From assembly GCF_001190945.1 (NCBI RefSeq), contig NZ_CP011112.1, forward strand, positions 4,836,001-4,900,000: a stretch of DNA of 64,000 nt, in the 5' to 3' direction. The notes below the pieces were generated by a model. That model was not told the origin of the DNA. It made no database searches and worked only from the letters and a program-made list of their open reading frames with translations. The position numbers were made by a program, and so were the translations under genes. Origin of the DNA: Luteipulveratus mongoliensis. Its GTDB lineage: Bacteria; Actinomycetota; Actinomycetes; Actinomycetales; Dermatophilaceae. Below, piece by piece: positions 18,226 to 27,135 of this stretch; within the stretch, counting starts at the first letter, position 1; each line of letters opens with the position of its first letter.

Positions 18226-19086
18226 ATGGACACCTTCACCCGCGACGGCCTGACCTTCGACGTCACCGACAGCGGCCCGACCGCCGGCGAGGTGGTGATC
18301 CTGCTCCACGGCTTCCCGCAGGACCGCACCTGCTGGGACCAGGTCGCACCGCTGCTGAATGAGGCGGGGCTGCGCACGCTCGCCCCTGACCAGCGGGGCT
18401 ACTCACCCGGGGCGCGGCCCAAGAGCCGATTCGCCTACACAATGCGCGAGGTCGCGGCTGATGCACTCGCGCTCGCGGATGCCGCCGGCGCCGAGCGGTT
18501 CCATGTCGTCGGTCACGACTGGGGTGGCGCCGCAGCCTGGTACCTCGCCCAGCACCACGCCGCCCGCGTCCGCACGGTCACCTCGCTCTCGACGCCGCAC
18601 CCGGACGCGCTGGCCTGGTCCTTCACGCACAGCTCACAGGGCCTCAAGAGCTGGTACATGCTCTTCTTCCAGCTGCCCTGGGTCCCCGAGCACCTCGCAC
18701 CGCGGACGCTGCGCAAGACGTTCGCCGACTCCGGCCTGCCACGCGCGGCCGCTGTCCGGTACGCCGACCGGTTCAGCACTCCGGAGAGTCTCACCGGACC
18801 GATGGGCTGGTACCGCTCGATGCTCGCCGACCCAGGGATGCGCCGAGCGGTGCTCCCCCGCGGGACAGTCGCGTGGCCGAAGGGCGGCTCGCCGCACCAT
18901 CGCGTGCAGGTGCCGGCGACGTACGTCTGGGGTCGCGAGGACTTCGCCCTCGGCCGAGCAGCCGCGGACAAGACTGCCGAATTCGTCTCTGCTGACTACG
19001 AGTTCGTCGAGCTGGATGCTGGCCACTGGTTGCCGGACACCCACGCCCCCGAGGTCACCGAAGCCATCCTCGCCCGCATCCGATGA
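18226..19086 (+). CDS. Alpha/beta hydrolase, epoxide-hydrolase-like
   Basis: 286 residues from the ATG at 18226. The oxyanion HGFPQD motif (about residues 26-31), DQRGYS, and the nucleophile elbow GHDWGG (Asp nucleophile) fit the epoxide hydrolase / haloalkane dehalogenase branch; WGREDFAL supplies the acid and GHWLPD the catalytic histidine. Substrate unknown. Its stop overlaps the GNAT start by 4 bases. Divergent from gntR, so it may share the operator. Confidence 0.85.
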   Translation: MDTFTRDGLTFDVTDSGPTAGEVVILLHGFPQDRTCWDQVAPLLNEAGLRTLAPDQRGYSPGARPKSRFAYTMREVAADALALADAAGAERFHVVGHDWGGAAAWYLAQHHAARVRTVTSLSTPHPDALAWSFTHSSQGLKSWYMLFFQLPWVPEHLAPRTLRKTFADSGLPRAAAVRYADRFSTPESLTGPMGWYRSMLADPGMRRAVLPRGTVAWPKGGSPHHRVQVPATYVWGREDFALGRAAADKTAEFVSADYEFVELDAGHWLPDTHAPEVTEAILARIR

Positions 19087-19556
19087 GTGCCGCCCTGACT
19101 GACCGGGGCGGCCGACGCGTCACGTTGCGCGCCGTCGATGATGACAACTGGCGCGCCATCGCTGACATCGCGCCGCGCGACGACCAGCGCGACTTCGTGG
19201 CCGCACTCGCTGCCCGCTACCTCCTGCTGTCGATGCGTGGCGGGGTGTGGACCTCGCTCGGCGTCCTCGCGGACGAGACCGTGGTCGGTCACGTCATGTG
19301 GGCGTACGACGAAGATGACGAGGCCTACTGGATCGGTGGCGTGGTCATCGACGCGTCCGAGCAGGGCAAGGGCGTCGGTCGGCAGGCCATGCTCGCGTTG
19401 ATCCAGCTGTTGTCGGAGCGTCCGAACTGCCGCGAGATCCGGCTGTCCTACTCGCCCCGCAACACGGGCGCGGCCAAGCTCTACGAAGCGCTCGGGTTCG
19501 CGCCGACCGGCGAGGTCGAGGACGACGAGATCGTCGTCCGCCTGCTGGTCGAGTAG
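19083..19556 (+). CDS. GNAT-family N-acetyltransferase
   Basis: 157 residues. The GNAT fold is recognisable by the acetyl-CoA loop EQGKGVGRQAML (about residues 91-102) and the C-terminal NTGAAKLYEALGF. Substrate unknown. The start overlaps the upstream hydrolase stop (ATGA). The last codons CTG GTC GAG TAG are the beginning of the palindromic repeat at 19545, so the repeat has provided the protein's LVE end and its stop codon. Confidence 0.85.
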   Translation: MSAALTDRGGRRVTLRAVDDDNWRAIADIAPRDDQRDFVAALAARYLLLSMRGGVWTSLGVLADETVVGHVMWAYDEDDEAYWIGGVVIDASEQGKGVGRQAMLALIQLLSERPNCREIRLSYSPRNTGAAKLYEALGFAPTGEVEDDEIVVRLLVE

Positions 19557-19650
19557 CCGGAGCGCTAGCGGAGGCGTATCGAGACCCCGGTGACCGCGTG
19601 CGGCTGGTCTCGATACGGCTCGCCCTTGGGGGCTCGCCTACTCAACCGGC
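19545..19650. repeat. GGTCGAGTAG palindromic repeat, intact copy
   Basis: Two long imperfect arms: CTGGTCGAGTAGCCGGAG... to ...GGCGTATCGAGACC, loop CCGGTGACCGCGTGCGGCT, then GGTCTCGATACGGCTCGCC... to CTACTCAACCGGCG. It overlaps the 3' end of the GNAT gene. It holds the 12 bases GTCTCGATACGG (19607-19618) that match the IS110 guide. Confidence 0.9.
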
Positions 19651-19779
19651 GGGTCTGGGTCGCCAAATCGACCAGCGAGACAGCGCTGTCGCGGCGAAAT
19701 GTCGGCTCGAAGTCACCTCTTGGTCACTCGACCAATGCATGCTGGGCGTGACCCGCTCGTGCCACTGCAGAGGATTGCC

Positions 19780-21504
19780 ATGCCGCCGATCAGTCGCCGC
19801 TCGTTCCTGCTCGCCGGGGCCGGTGCCCTGGGCGCCGCCGCCCTCAGCTGCGGACGGGGTTCGTCGGCGTACGCCCTCGACCGCGCCCTGACCCTCGGCG
19901 CGGGCCGCGCGGTCAGCAGTGCCGGCACGACGCTCGAGCAGGCCGCCTCCCCTGCCGGCGCGTCCGGCTACCGCCGCCTCACAGCGGGTCCGGGCTACCC
20001 GCTCACGGTGCGCGAGGACCTGGCGACGGGCAAGACGGGCCGCGACGACCGGCGTACGGCAAAGGCCTCGATCGTGCAGTTCACCGACCTGCACGTGGTC
20101 GATGCCCAGTCGCCGATGCGCTTCGAGTACCTCCACCAGGTCGCCGGCTCGGCGTTCCGGCCCCATGAGGCGCTGGGCACGCAGGGCGCGGCGCAGCTGG
20201 TGAAGCGCGTGAACGACATCAAGAAGGGGCCGTTCAGCGGACGGCCCTTCGACTGCGTGGTGTCCACCGGCGATAACACGGACAACCACGAGGACGTCGA
20301 GCTCGAGTGGTTCCTGTCGGTGATGAGCGGCGGCAAGATCGTCCCCAACACCGGCGACCTGACTCGCTGGGAGGGTGCACAGACGACCGGTGACACGCTC
20401 TACTACAACCCCGAGCACTCGGTGCAGGACATGTACAAGAAGGTCGGATTCCCTTCACTGCCAGGCTATTTCAAGCGCGCGACAGCCGCGCACACGAGCG
20501 TTGGGCTCGCCACCCCGTGGTATTCCGTGTTCGGAAACCACGACGACTCGATCCAGGGCACGCTGCCACCGAACTTCCTCGGCATGGACGCGATCTACAC
20601 CGGCGACTGCAAGTTCACCGGGTTCACCAACGATGCCGCCAACAAGGCGCTCGTCGACGGCCTGCGCAAGGGCGGCCTGCAGACCGCTGACGGCGGCGCC
20701 AGCGCGTCACCGTGGAAGGTGACCCCCGACGTACGCCGTCGCCCGTTCTCCCCGAAGGAGTACATCGAGCGGCACCGGCGTGAGGCGTACACCGGTCCTG
20801 GGCCGTTCGGGCACGGCTTCGACGCGGAGGCTGCTGCGACCGGGCGTGGCTACTACTCCTTCCGGATTGCGCCGGGTGTGACTGGTATTGCTATGGATTC
20901 GACCAACCGGGCCGGATTCACGGACGGGTCGATCGGCGACGAGCAGTGGCACTGGCTGAAGTCCACGCTGCGCGCAGGATCGAGCACCTACTGGGACTGG
21001 GGCTTCAAGCACACGCACGCCGTGACGGACGAGTACTTCGTGCTGTTCAGCCACCACACGTCCGACTCGATGGGCAACCTGCTGCTCGACCCGGGCAAGC
21101 TCGAGCTGCGGCACGCGGGCTTCGAGCTGTTGCGCATGCTGCACGACTTCCCCAACGTGCTGGCCTGGGTCAACGGGCACACGCACGTCAACGCGATCAC
21201 GCCGCAAGGGCACGATGATCCCCGCCGGGCCTTCTGGGAGATCAACACCGCTTCGCACACCGACTTCCCACAGCACGCGCGCATCATCGACGTCTGCGAC
21301 AACGTGGACGGCACCGTGTCAATGTTCACGACGCTGATCGAGTCCGCGGCGCCGTACGAGGCGTCCTACACCTCCGGCACGCAGGCGTCCCTGGCCTCGC
21401 TCTACCGCGAGCTGTCCTTCAACGACATCCACTACGACGCCGCCCGCGAGGGCCACGCGGTCGACCACAACACCGAGCTGCTGCTGGTCAACCCCCACGC
21501 CTGA
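19780..21504 (+). CDS. Tat-exported metallophosphoesterase (TIGR03767-like)
   Basis: 574 residues from the ATG at 19780, chosen because it places a twin-arginine signal (SRRSFLLAGAGALG) directly at the N-terminus with GAGGA upstream. Calcineurin-like metal motifs follow in order: FTDLHVVD, STGDNTDN, FGNHDDS, and NGHTHVNA late in the protein. The family is secreted and actinobacterial; substrates are unknown (phosphomonoesters or diesters are likely). Folding before export fits a metal enzyme. A single-gene unit between two palindromic repeats. Confidence 0.88.
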   Translation: MPPISRRSFLLAGAGALGAAALSCGRGSSAYALDRALTLGAGRAVSSAGTTLEQAASPAGASGYRRLTAGPGYPLTVREDLATGKTGRDDRRTAKASIVQFTDLHVVDAQSPMRFEYLHQVAGSAFRPHEALGTQGAAQLVKRVNDIKKGPFSGRPFDCVVSTGDNTDNHEDVELEWFLSVMSGGKIVPNTGDLTRWEGAQTTGDTLYYNPEHSVQDMYKKVGFPSLPGYFKRATAAHTSVGLATPWYSVFGNHDDSIQGTLPPNFLGMDAIYTGDCKFTGFTNDAANKALVDGLRKGGLQTADGGASASPWKVTPDVRRRPFSPKEYIERHRREAYTGPGPFGHGFDAEAAATGRGYYSFRIAPGVTGIAMDSTNRAGFTDGSIGDEQWHWLKSTLRAGSSTYWDWGFKHTHAVTDEYFVLFSHHTSDSMGNLLLDPGKLELRHAGFELLRMLHDFPNVLAWVNGHTHVNAITPQGHDDPRRAFWEINTASHTDFPQHARIIDVCDNVDGTVSMFTTLIESAAPYEASYTSGTQASLASLYRELSFNDIHYDAAREGHAVDHNTELLLVNPHA

Positions 21505-21590
21505 TCTGGGCCGACAGTCCCCCGGGTGAGCGAGGCGGACCGTTCGCTCAGGGGAGGCTGGGCCGTACGCCGCTCGCGCACGGTCGTCGT

Positions 21591-22586
21591 ATGACCACCT
21601 TTGCCGCCCGAGACATAGCGCCCACCTGGCCGCCGGTCAGCCCGGCGCGTCGTCGCCTCTGCGTGGCGACGATCCTCGCCTGCCTCCCGTACGTCTGCCT
21701 CAAGACCGCGTGGATCCTCGGCTGGCAGGTCGGCGCGACCACCGACGACTTCTCCGAGACGACACGGGTGGCGAACCTCGTCACCGGGACGATGGATCTG
21801 TGCGGAATTGCGTTGGCAGTGTTGCTGATTCACCCGCTCGGCCGACGCATTCCGGCGTTCGTCGTCGGAGGACCGCTGTGGATCGCCAGCGGTCTCCTTG
21901 CACCGCTGGCGATCGGCATCACGCTCGGAACCGCGACCCAGGTCCTCACCGGCGGAGGCAGCCCCGTCTCCGGCGACGAGGCGCTGTCGGGCTGGGTTTT
22001 CTTGGCCGTGTACGGCGGGTTCACCGCGCAAGCCGTCCTGCTGCTCAGCGGCTTCGCGCTCTACGCACGGGACCGGTGGCCGGTGGCGCTGGGTGGCGGC
22101 CGCGAGCACGACGGCGCCGGCGCCACTCGCAGCCTGCAGAACCTGCTCGGATGGGTCTTCCTGCCGTCCGCGATCGGGCACGCCGCGCTCGCCCTCCGCT
22201 GGTCCGTCACCGGCGGCGGCGACTTCGACGACCCGTCGACAGCGCAGCGCGTCTTCCTGATCGTCGGCGCGGCGCTGGCCCTGGGCGGAGCTGCGGCGTA
22301 CGCCGTCCTGCTCCGGGGCGGGCGGCTGCGGCAACGGTGGTTGACGCTCGGATTTGTCGGAACCGCAGTCGTTTTCACGGGCACGCTGACCGGACTGATC
22401 ACGCTCGTGTCCGTCGAACGCACCGACTGGGGCGGCTCCGGTCTCACGCACGGCGAAGGTCTGGCCTACCTGTTCATCGCCCTCGGTGCCCTGGGCGGCG
22501 CGATCGGCGGCACCCTTCGCCTCGTCGAGGAGCAGCGCACCACCCCGCTGGTCGAGGAGCAGCGCACCACCCCGCTGGTCGAGTAG
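21591..22586 (+). CDS. Multi-pass membrane protein of unknown function
   Basis: 331 residues with about eight hydrophobic helices and charged loops; no catalytic motif recognised. The N-terminal half contains a periplasmic or cytoplasmic loop with TQVLTGGGSPVSGDEALSG. The C-terminus is LVEEQRTTPLVEEQRTTPLVE, encoded by a 27-base direct duplication that runs into the palindromic repeat, whose TAG is the stop. The tail is therefore probably acquired and not part of the ancestral protein. A weak inverted repeat at about 21518-21571 precedes the gene. Confidence 0.65.
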   Translation: MTTFAARDIAPTWPPVSPARRRLCVATILACLPYVCLKTAWILGWQVGATTDDFSETTRVANLVTGTMDLCGIALAVLLIHPLGRRIPAFVVGGPLWIASGLLAPLAIGITLGTATQVLTGGGSPVSGDEALSGWVFLAVYGGFTAQAVLLLSGFALYARDRWPVALGGGREHDGAGATRSLQNLLGWVFLPSAIGHAALALRWSVTGGGDFDDPSTAQRVFLIVGAALALGGAAAYAVLLRGGRLRQRWLTLGFVGTAVVFTGTLTGLITLVSVERTDWGGSGLTHGEGLAYLFIALGALGGAIGGTLRLVEEQRTTPLVEEQRTTPLVE

Positions 22587-22733
22587 CCGGAGCGCCAGCG
22601 GAGGCGTATCGAGACCAGGTGCACGCGATCACCTGGTCTCGATACGGCTCGCCCTTGGGGGCTCGCCTACTCGACCAGCGGTACGGGCTCGCCTACTCGA
22701 CCAGCGGTACGGGCTCGCCTACTCGACCGGCCG
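22575..22733. repeat. GGTCGAGTAG palindromic repeat with tandem right arm
   Basis: A complete palindrome (CTGGTCGAGTAG ... CTACTCGACCAGC) followed by further copies of GGTACGGGCTCGCCTACTCG (period 26 bases). It overlaps the 3' ends of both convergent genes and contains GTCTCGATACGG at 22636-22647. Confidence 0.9.
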
Positions 22734-23894
22734 GAGAGAGCCGGCGACGGCGGTGGCCCAGGCGGCGCGCAGGGGGTGGATCGAGCCGAGGTCGCGCCTC
22801 GGGTGGACCCGATTGGTCAGCAGGATCGCAGCCGCCCGCCGGTCGAGGTCGACCACGAGTGACGTGCCCGTGAAGCCCGTGTGGCCCAGCGTGCGCGGCC
22901 CACTGAGCCCGCCCATCCACGCCGGCCGGTCGATCTCGAGCACGAGGCTGTGACCCTCCCCCTCGACACCCCGCAGGTCATCGGTCACGAGCGCGAAGCC
23001 GCGTTCGCTGAGAAGCCGGCCCCCGTCGTACGACCCGCCGTTGATGAGGCACCGCGCCAGCAGCGCGAGGTCGTCCGCCGTCGAGAACAGCCCGGCGTGC
23101 CCGCTGACTCCACCGAGCGACCAGGCGTTCTCGTCATGCACCTCACCCCGGACGATGCCGCGACCCGCGTCGACCTCGTCCTCCGTGGCTGCGCAGCGCG
23201 ACGGGGCGAGTGGTCCAAACCCCGTGCTCGACATGCCGAGCGGCAACGTAATCCGTTGCTGCACAAGCTCTTTCAATCCCAAAGCACTCACCCGCTCAAG
23301 CAGCAGCTGCAGGGTGATGAGATTGAGATCGCTGTACGTGTAGCGCGCGCCTGCGGCCGCCTCGAGCGGACACGTCAGCACCGCGTCGAGCCGCGCGCCC
23401 CGATCCGGCCAGTCGCTCCACAACGGCAACCACCACGGCAGACCGCTGGTGTGCAGGGCGAGCTGCCCGACAGTCACGTCAGGCTTGTCCACGAACGACG
23501 GGAGGTACGCCGTCGCCGACCGGCCGAGGTCGATCTCACCCTCGTCGACCAGCTGGGCGAGCACCAGCGTGGTGAACACCTTCGTGATCGAGGCGACGTC
23601 GAAGACCGTGTCGACGGTCATCGGCACGCGATCGGCCGCGGGGAGAGCGACGTCCCGGGAGGCGTACGCGACGGCGTACCCGGATGCCTCCCGAGCGACC
23701 ACCTCACCGTCATGGATCGCAAGAGCGACCGCACCGGGCAGCAACGGCCGACCCTCGGGCCCGGGCTCGGACTGCGCCCGGCGGATCGCGTGCAGGCCGT
23801 CCTGCAGAGCGAGCCGGTCAGACCGGCGGGAGGTCGGCAAGATCGCCCCGCCGCCACGCCTCGACGCTCGCGTCAAGACCCAGCGCGTGAACAC
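22719..23894 (-). CDS. Serine hydrolase, beta-lactamase/transpeptidase-like (class C fold)
   Basis: Up to 391 residues. Active-site motifs: SITK (in FDVASITKVFTTL), the YSD element (ARYTYSDLNL) and the HTG box (LGHTGFTGTS). Such proteins include esterases and amide hydrolases; the substrate is open. The start is uncertain: the domain proper begins near codon 23810, but no ATG is close; I used the GTG at 23894, which lies inside the upstream YrhB gene. A coupled start nearer 23818 on an unusual codon is an alternative. The stop codon and final PVE come from the repeat at 22575-22733. Confidence 0.75.
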   Translation of the reverse strand: MFTRWVLTRASRRGGGAILPTSRRSDRLALQDGLHAIRRAQSEPGPEGRPLLPGAVALAIHDGEVVAREASGYAVAYASRDVALPAADRVPMTVDTVFDVASITKVFTTLVLAQLVDEGEIDLGRSATAYLPSFVDKPDVTVGQLALHTSGLPWWLPLWSDWPDRGARLDAVLTCPLEAAAGARYTYSDLNLITLQLLLERVSALGLKELVQQRITLPLGMSSTGFGPLAPSRCAATEDEVDAGRGIVRGEVHDENAWSLGGVSGHAGLFSTADDLALLARCLINGGSYDGGRLLSERGFALVTDDLRGVEGEGHSLVLEIDRPAWMGGLSGPRTLGHTGFTGTSLVVDLDRRAAAILLTNRVHPRRDLGSIHPLRAAWATAVAGSLRPVE

Positions 23895-24126
23895 CCATGC
23901 CGACGCGACCCGACTGGCGATCGACGAGGTAGACGCCCCGGTCGGGCGGCGTCCGGCGGTGCGGGCCGGGCACGCGAACGCCTTCCCAGGACACGATCCA
24001 GCCCCAGTCGCGTTGCTCGACGCCACTGATGATGAGCGTCTCTCCCTCGCGTGGCGGGCTCGAGTCCAGACGCTCACGAATCAGCTCGACAGCTGTGGCC
24101 TCATCCAGTTCCCAGGACATCGCCAT
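23818..24126 (-). CDS. YrhB-domain (Imm35-like) small protein
   Basis: 102 residues. The pattern IISGVEQRDWGWIVSWEG ... GVYLVDRQSGRV matches the YrhB / immunity-protein-35 fold, found both as immunity proteins of polymorphic toxins and as heat-shock-linked small chaperones. No toxin gene lies next to it; its downstream partner is the serine hydrolase, with which it overlaps or is tightly coupled. Role inferred only from family. Confidence 0.7.
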   Translation of the reverse strand: MAMSWELDEATAVELIRERLDSSPPREGETLIISGVEQRDWGWIVSWEGVRVPGPHRRTPPDRGVYLVDRQSGRVGMGVHALGLDASVEAWRRGDLADLPPV

Positions 24127-24150
24127 CCACTGTAGAAGACTGAGCGCCGC

Positions 24151-25224
24151 TCAGGCGGTGTGCTCGTACGCGGGATATGTCAGGTAGCCGACTTCGCCGC
24201 CCTGGTACCAGGTCGCCTCGTCGTCGGGGGCGAGCGGCAGCCGCAGCCGCAGGCGCTCGACCAGGTCGGGGTTGGAGATGTACGCCCGGCCGAAGCTCAC
24301 GACGTCCGCACCGAGGTCGAGCCAGCGCTCCGCGTCCGTGAGGTCCACGCGCTTCGGTCCCATCGGCACCGACGGATTGGCCATGAACACGCCGGACCAG
24401 GCACGGCGGAGACCGAGCAGCACCTCGTCGTCCGCGGTGCCCTCGACGTGGAGGTACGCCAGGCCGAGCCGGTCCAGCGAACCCAGCAGCTCGGCGTACA
24501 GCTCAGGCACGTCCTCGTCCTGCACACCCCAGATCTGCGCGCCCGGCGACAGGCGGATGCCGACCCGTGCGGCACCGATGGCGTCGACACTCGCCTCGAC
24601 CGCCTCCACCGCGAAACGGACGCGGTTCGGGATCGAGCCGCCGTAGCGGTCGGTGCGCAGGTTGGCGTTCGAGGAGAGGAACTGCGAGATCAAGTAGCCG
24701 TTGGCACCGTGCAGCTCGATGCCGTCGAAACCGCCGGCGACCGCCTGAGTGGCGGCATCGGCGTACGACCTCGCCTGCTCCGGGACCTCGTCGGTCTCCA
24801 GGGCGCGCGGGACCGGTGCAAACTGCGGCCCGCTCGGGGTGAACACCTTGCCGCGCGCGGCGACCGCCGACGGCCCGACCGGCTGCAGGCCCGTGGTGTC
24901 CGGGTGGCTGACTCGGCCGCCGTGCATGATCTGGGCGAAGATGCGACCGCCATTGGCGTGCACCGCGTGCGTCACCGGGCGCCACGAGGCGACCTGCTCG
25001 TCGGTGTGCAGGCCGGGCGTGCCGGGGTTGGACTGGCCGAGCAGGCTGGGCTGGACGCCCTCGCTGATCAGCAGACCGGCGCTCGCCCGCTGCGCGTAGT
25101 AGGTCGCCATCGCGGACGTCGCCAGGCCGCCGGCCGCTGCACGGACACGGGTCATCGGCGCCATCGCGATGCGGTTCGGCAGCTGCAGGTCGCCGAGGGT
25201 CAGGGAGTCGAACAGCGTGGTCAT
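24151..25224 (-). CDS. Old Yellow Enzyme-type alkene reductase (FMN)
   Basis: 357 residues, TIM-barrel flavoprotein reducing activated C=C bonds with NAD(P)H. Key features: MAPMTRVRA near the N-terminus (FMN phosphate region), the HGANGYLISQFLS motif (active-site His and Asn plus Tyr), TDRYGGSIPNRVRF and the C-terminal VSFGRAYISNPDLVERL. It resembles the NemA/xenobiotic reductase group. GAAGGA lies before the ATG. Divergent from a MerR gene, with the MerR-type operator placed in its promoter spacer, so it is likely inducible by electrophiles. Confidence 0.93.
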   Translation of the reverse strand: MTTLFDSLTLGDLQLPNRIAMAPMTRVRAAAGGLATSAMATYYAQRASAGLLISEGVQPSLLGQSNPGTPGLHTDEQVASWRPVTHAVHANGGRIFAQIMHGGRVSHPDTTGLQPVGPSAVAARGKVFTPSGPQFAPVPRALETDEVPEQARSYADAATQAVAGGFDGIELHGANGYLISQFLSSNANLRTDRYGGSIPNRVRFAVEAVEASVDAIGAARVGIRLSPGAQIWGVQDEDVPELYAELLGSLDRLGLAYLHVEGTADDEVLLGLRRAWSGVFMANPSVPMGPKRVDLTDAERWLDLGADVVSFGRAYISNPDLVERLRLRLPLAPDDEATWYQGGEVGYLTYPAYEHTA

Positions 25225-25271
25225 GTCAGTCCTTCGTCGTCAGCAGGTGTGGACACGACGTACGCTAAAAC

Positions 25272-25287
25272 CTGACGTTGACGTCAG
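25272..25287. promoter_or_regulatory. MerR-type operator between ene-reductase and merR
   Basis: Perfect arms CTGACGT / ACGTCAG with a 2-base spacer. On the minus strand it is bracketed by TTGCCT and a TTTAGC-like -10 about 18 bases apart, the long-spacer promoter form that MerR proteins activate. Confidence 0.65.
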
Positions 25288-25315
25288 AGGCAAGTCCTGA
25301 CCCGAAGGAGACCGG

Positions 25316-25696
25316 ATGCGGATCGGCGAGCTGGCATCGCGCGCGGGCACCAGTGTCCGCTCGTTGCGCTACTACGAGGAGCAGGGACTGCTCGCGAGCG
25401 AGCGCAGCACGAGTGGCCAACGTCACTACGACGAGCACGAGGTCGAGCGAGTCACCTTCATCAAGAAGCTGTACGCCGCCGGCCTCACCAGCCGCACGAT
25501 CGCCGAGCTGCTGCCCTGCGTCGACACCCCCAGCCTGGAGAACTCCGATGTCGCCCTCGACCGGATGACGCAGGAGCGGGACCGGATGACCGAGCACATC
25601 GCCGACCTGGTCCGTACCCGCGACGACCTTGACGCCCTGATCGCGAGGGCGCGTGCCCACCGCGCGAAGTTCGAGCCGAGGGCCGACGCCGGCTGA
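25316..25696 (+). CDS. MerR-family transcriptional regulator
   Basis: 126 residues. N-terminal winged helix: MRIGELASRAGTSVRSLRYYEEQGLL, then a second helix with VERVTFIKKLYAAGLTSRTIAELL and a dimerisation coiled coil (ERDRMTEHIADLVRTRDDLDALI). No cysteine set for metals or [2Fe-2S]: the single Cys in LLPCVD may be a redox or alkylation sensor, which would fit control of the ene-reductase. Good Shine-Dalgarno (AAGGAGACC). Confidence 0.9.
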   Translation: MRIGELASRAGTSVRSLRYYEEQGLLASERSTSGQRHYDEHEVERVTFIKKLYAAGLTSRTIAELLPCVDTPSLENSDVALDRMTQERDRMTEHIADLVRTRDDLDALIARARAHRAKFEPRADAG

Positions 25697-25710
25697 GCGA
25701 TGACCGCGGG

Positions 25711-26559
25711 TCAGCCCTGTTCGAACACCGGGTCGAGCACAGCAGCGACCTTGGCCAACTGGGCGTCAAGGTCTGGTTCGCTGATGTCCTCGACGCGTTC
25801 CTTGCGTCTCCACGCTGCCCACTTGACCTGGCCGATCGCGCCGTACCCGACAACGACTGGCGTGATGGGGCGGAGTGCGACCTTGCGGTAGCGGGCGACG
25901 GCGGTCGCTGATTCGAGGAGAAGGTTCTCGTCAACACCGTGTTTCTCGGCGAGCTGCACGATATCGACGTAGTCACGCCACCTAGTGCTGGCGACCCCTC
26001 GCTCCAGGATGGTCACACCCTTCTCAGCGACACTGGTCTCGGGCGCGTACCCCAGCATCTCGATGTCGTCACCGAGGACGCGGGGAACCCTCACTCGTCG
26101 CGGCAGCGGGACAATAGGGTCTCCCGCCGAGACGTCCCAAGCCACGACGACCTTCTGGGGCCCGATGTAGCAGCTGATCCGCATCCGCATCCCGGCATAC
26201 TCGGCGTCGTCGCGAATCTCGTGGACGCTGATCGTGTTCACGTCGAATCGGACGCCATCTCCCAAGTCGAGGGCCGCAATGTCCCGGACGACCTCGACGA
26301 TGTGGCCCGAGGTCACGGGCCTGCCGATCGCTTCGGCGTCCACGTCCTTGGTCGGACGCCGAACCCCGTAGACAGCGAGAAGGATTCCGCCCTTCAACAC
26401 GAAGTCGTCCTTGTACTCGGTCCGGCTCAGCCGGTCGAGGAACGACTCGAGGGCATGACGGGTGAGGTACTCGGCGGTTGGCGTGGGCGTACCGGTCCTG
26501 GCTCCGTCCGACCGCGCCTTGTTCTGGATCTGCCGAAAGATCGCGCCGCCTTCGATCAT
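25711..26559 (-). CDS. abiEii: AbiEii-type nucleotidyltransferase toxin
   Basis: 282 residues from the ATG at 26559 that overlaps the abiEi stop (ATGA). The nucleotidyltransferase signature is VLKGGILLAVYGVRRPTKDVD (GG plus the TxDxD metal motif), with a following RFDVNTISVHEI and a C-terminal helical domain including STRWRDYVDIVQL, the family's conserved lysine/aspartate block. In the type IV systems studied, AbiEii transfers nucleotides to tRNA acceptor ends and causes abortive infection. Encoded right beside the AICE attachment site but outside it. Confidence 0.88.
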   Translation of the reverse strand: MIEGGAIFRQIQNKARSDGARTGTPTPTAEYLTRHALESFLDRLSRTEYKDDFVLKGGILLAVYGVRRPTKDVDAEAIGRPVTSGHIVEVVRDIAALDLGDGVRFDVNTISVHEIRDDAEYAGMRMRISCYIGPQKVVVAWDVSAGDPIVPLPRRVRVPRVLGDDIEMLGYAPETSVAEKGVTILERGVASTRWRDYVDIVQLAEKHGVDENLLLESATAVARYRKVALRPITPVVVGYGAIGQVKWAAWRRKERVEDISEPDLDAQLAKVAAVLDPVFEQG

Positions 26560-27119
26560 GTGAGTACCTCCAGCGCCTGGAGAAGTGGGCCCCTGGCTCT
26601 CGGGAGCCGGGTGGCGATGGCCATGAGTGCGGCTGGCTTGCCACCGCGTCGCAGCCATTCACGCAGAGCATCCCTACCGAGCTCGTACCCGAGGTCGCCG
26701 CGGAGTCGGAACGCGTCAGCGATGCACCGTTCGGGCGAGTAGATGCCGATATCGAGCTCCGAGCCGGGAATCGAGATGGCGGAGCGACCGAGGCCGAACG
26801 TCTCCTTGGCGAACAGGTGCCAGCTGATTGCGGTCTCTGTGGCGGGAATGCGGGACCCGCGCGGGATGGCGATATCGAGGGCGTTCGGGATCGCGTCGGT
26901 GAGATCGTGGTGGGCCAGCGCCGACGCCAGGCAGATGGTCGCATCGGGACGGCGCGTCGCCGCCTCGATCCAGTCCCAGTCTGCGGCCGACGCATCGGCG
27001 GGTCGGTAGATGCCGCGTGCGATCCGCTCGTACTTCCCGGACTGAGCCGCGCGGTAGAGGCCGCTCCGCGACATGCCCAGGTCCCGCGCCTGCCTCGGGC
27101 GCAGCGTCCCCATCTTCAT
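26556..27119 (-). CDS. abiEi: AbiEi-type antitoxin and repressor
   Basis: 187 residues. An N-terminal winged helix (RPRQARDLGMSRSGLYRAAQSGKYERIARGIYRP, about 7-42) and the domain with ATICLASALAHHDLTDAIPNALDIAIPRG match AbiEi_4, which neutralises AbiEii without stable contact and represses its own promoter. AGGAGG lies 10 bases before the ATG. The inverted repeat at 27136-27181 is the expected operator. Confidence 0.87.
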   Translation of the reverse strand: MKMGTLRPRQARDLGMSRSGLYRAAQSGKYERIARGIYRPADASAADWDWIEAATRRPDATICLASALAHHDLTDAIPNALDIAIPRGSRIPATETAISWHLFAKETFGLGRSAISIPGSELDIGIYSPERCIADAFRLRGDLGYELGRDALREWLRRGGKPAALMAIATRLPRARGPLLQALEVLT

Positions 27120-27135
27120 AGGCTCAGCTCCTCCT

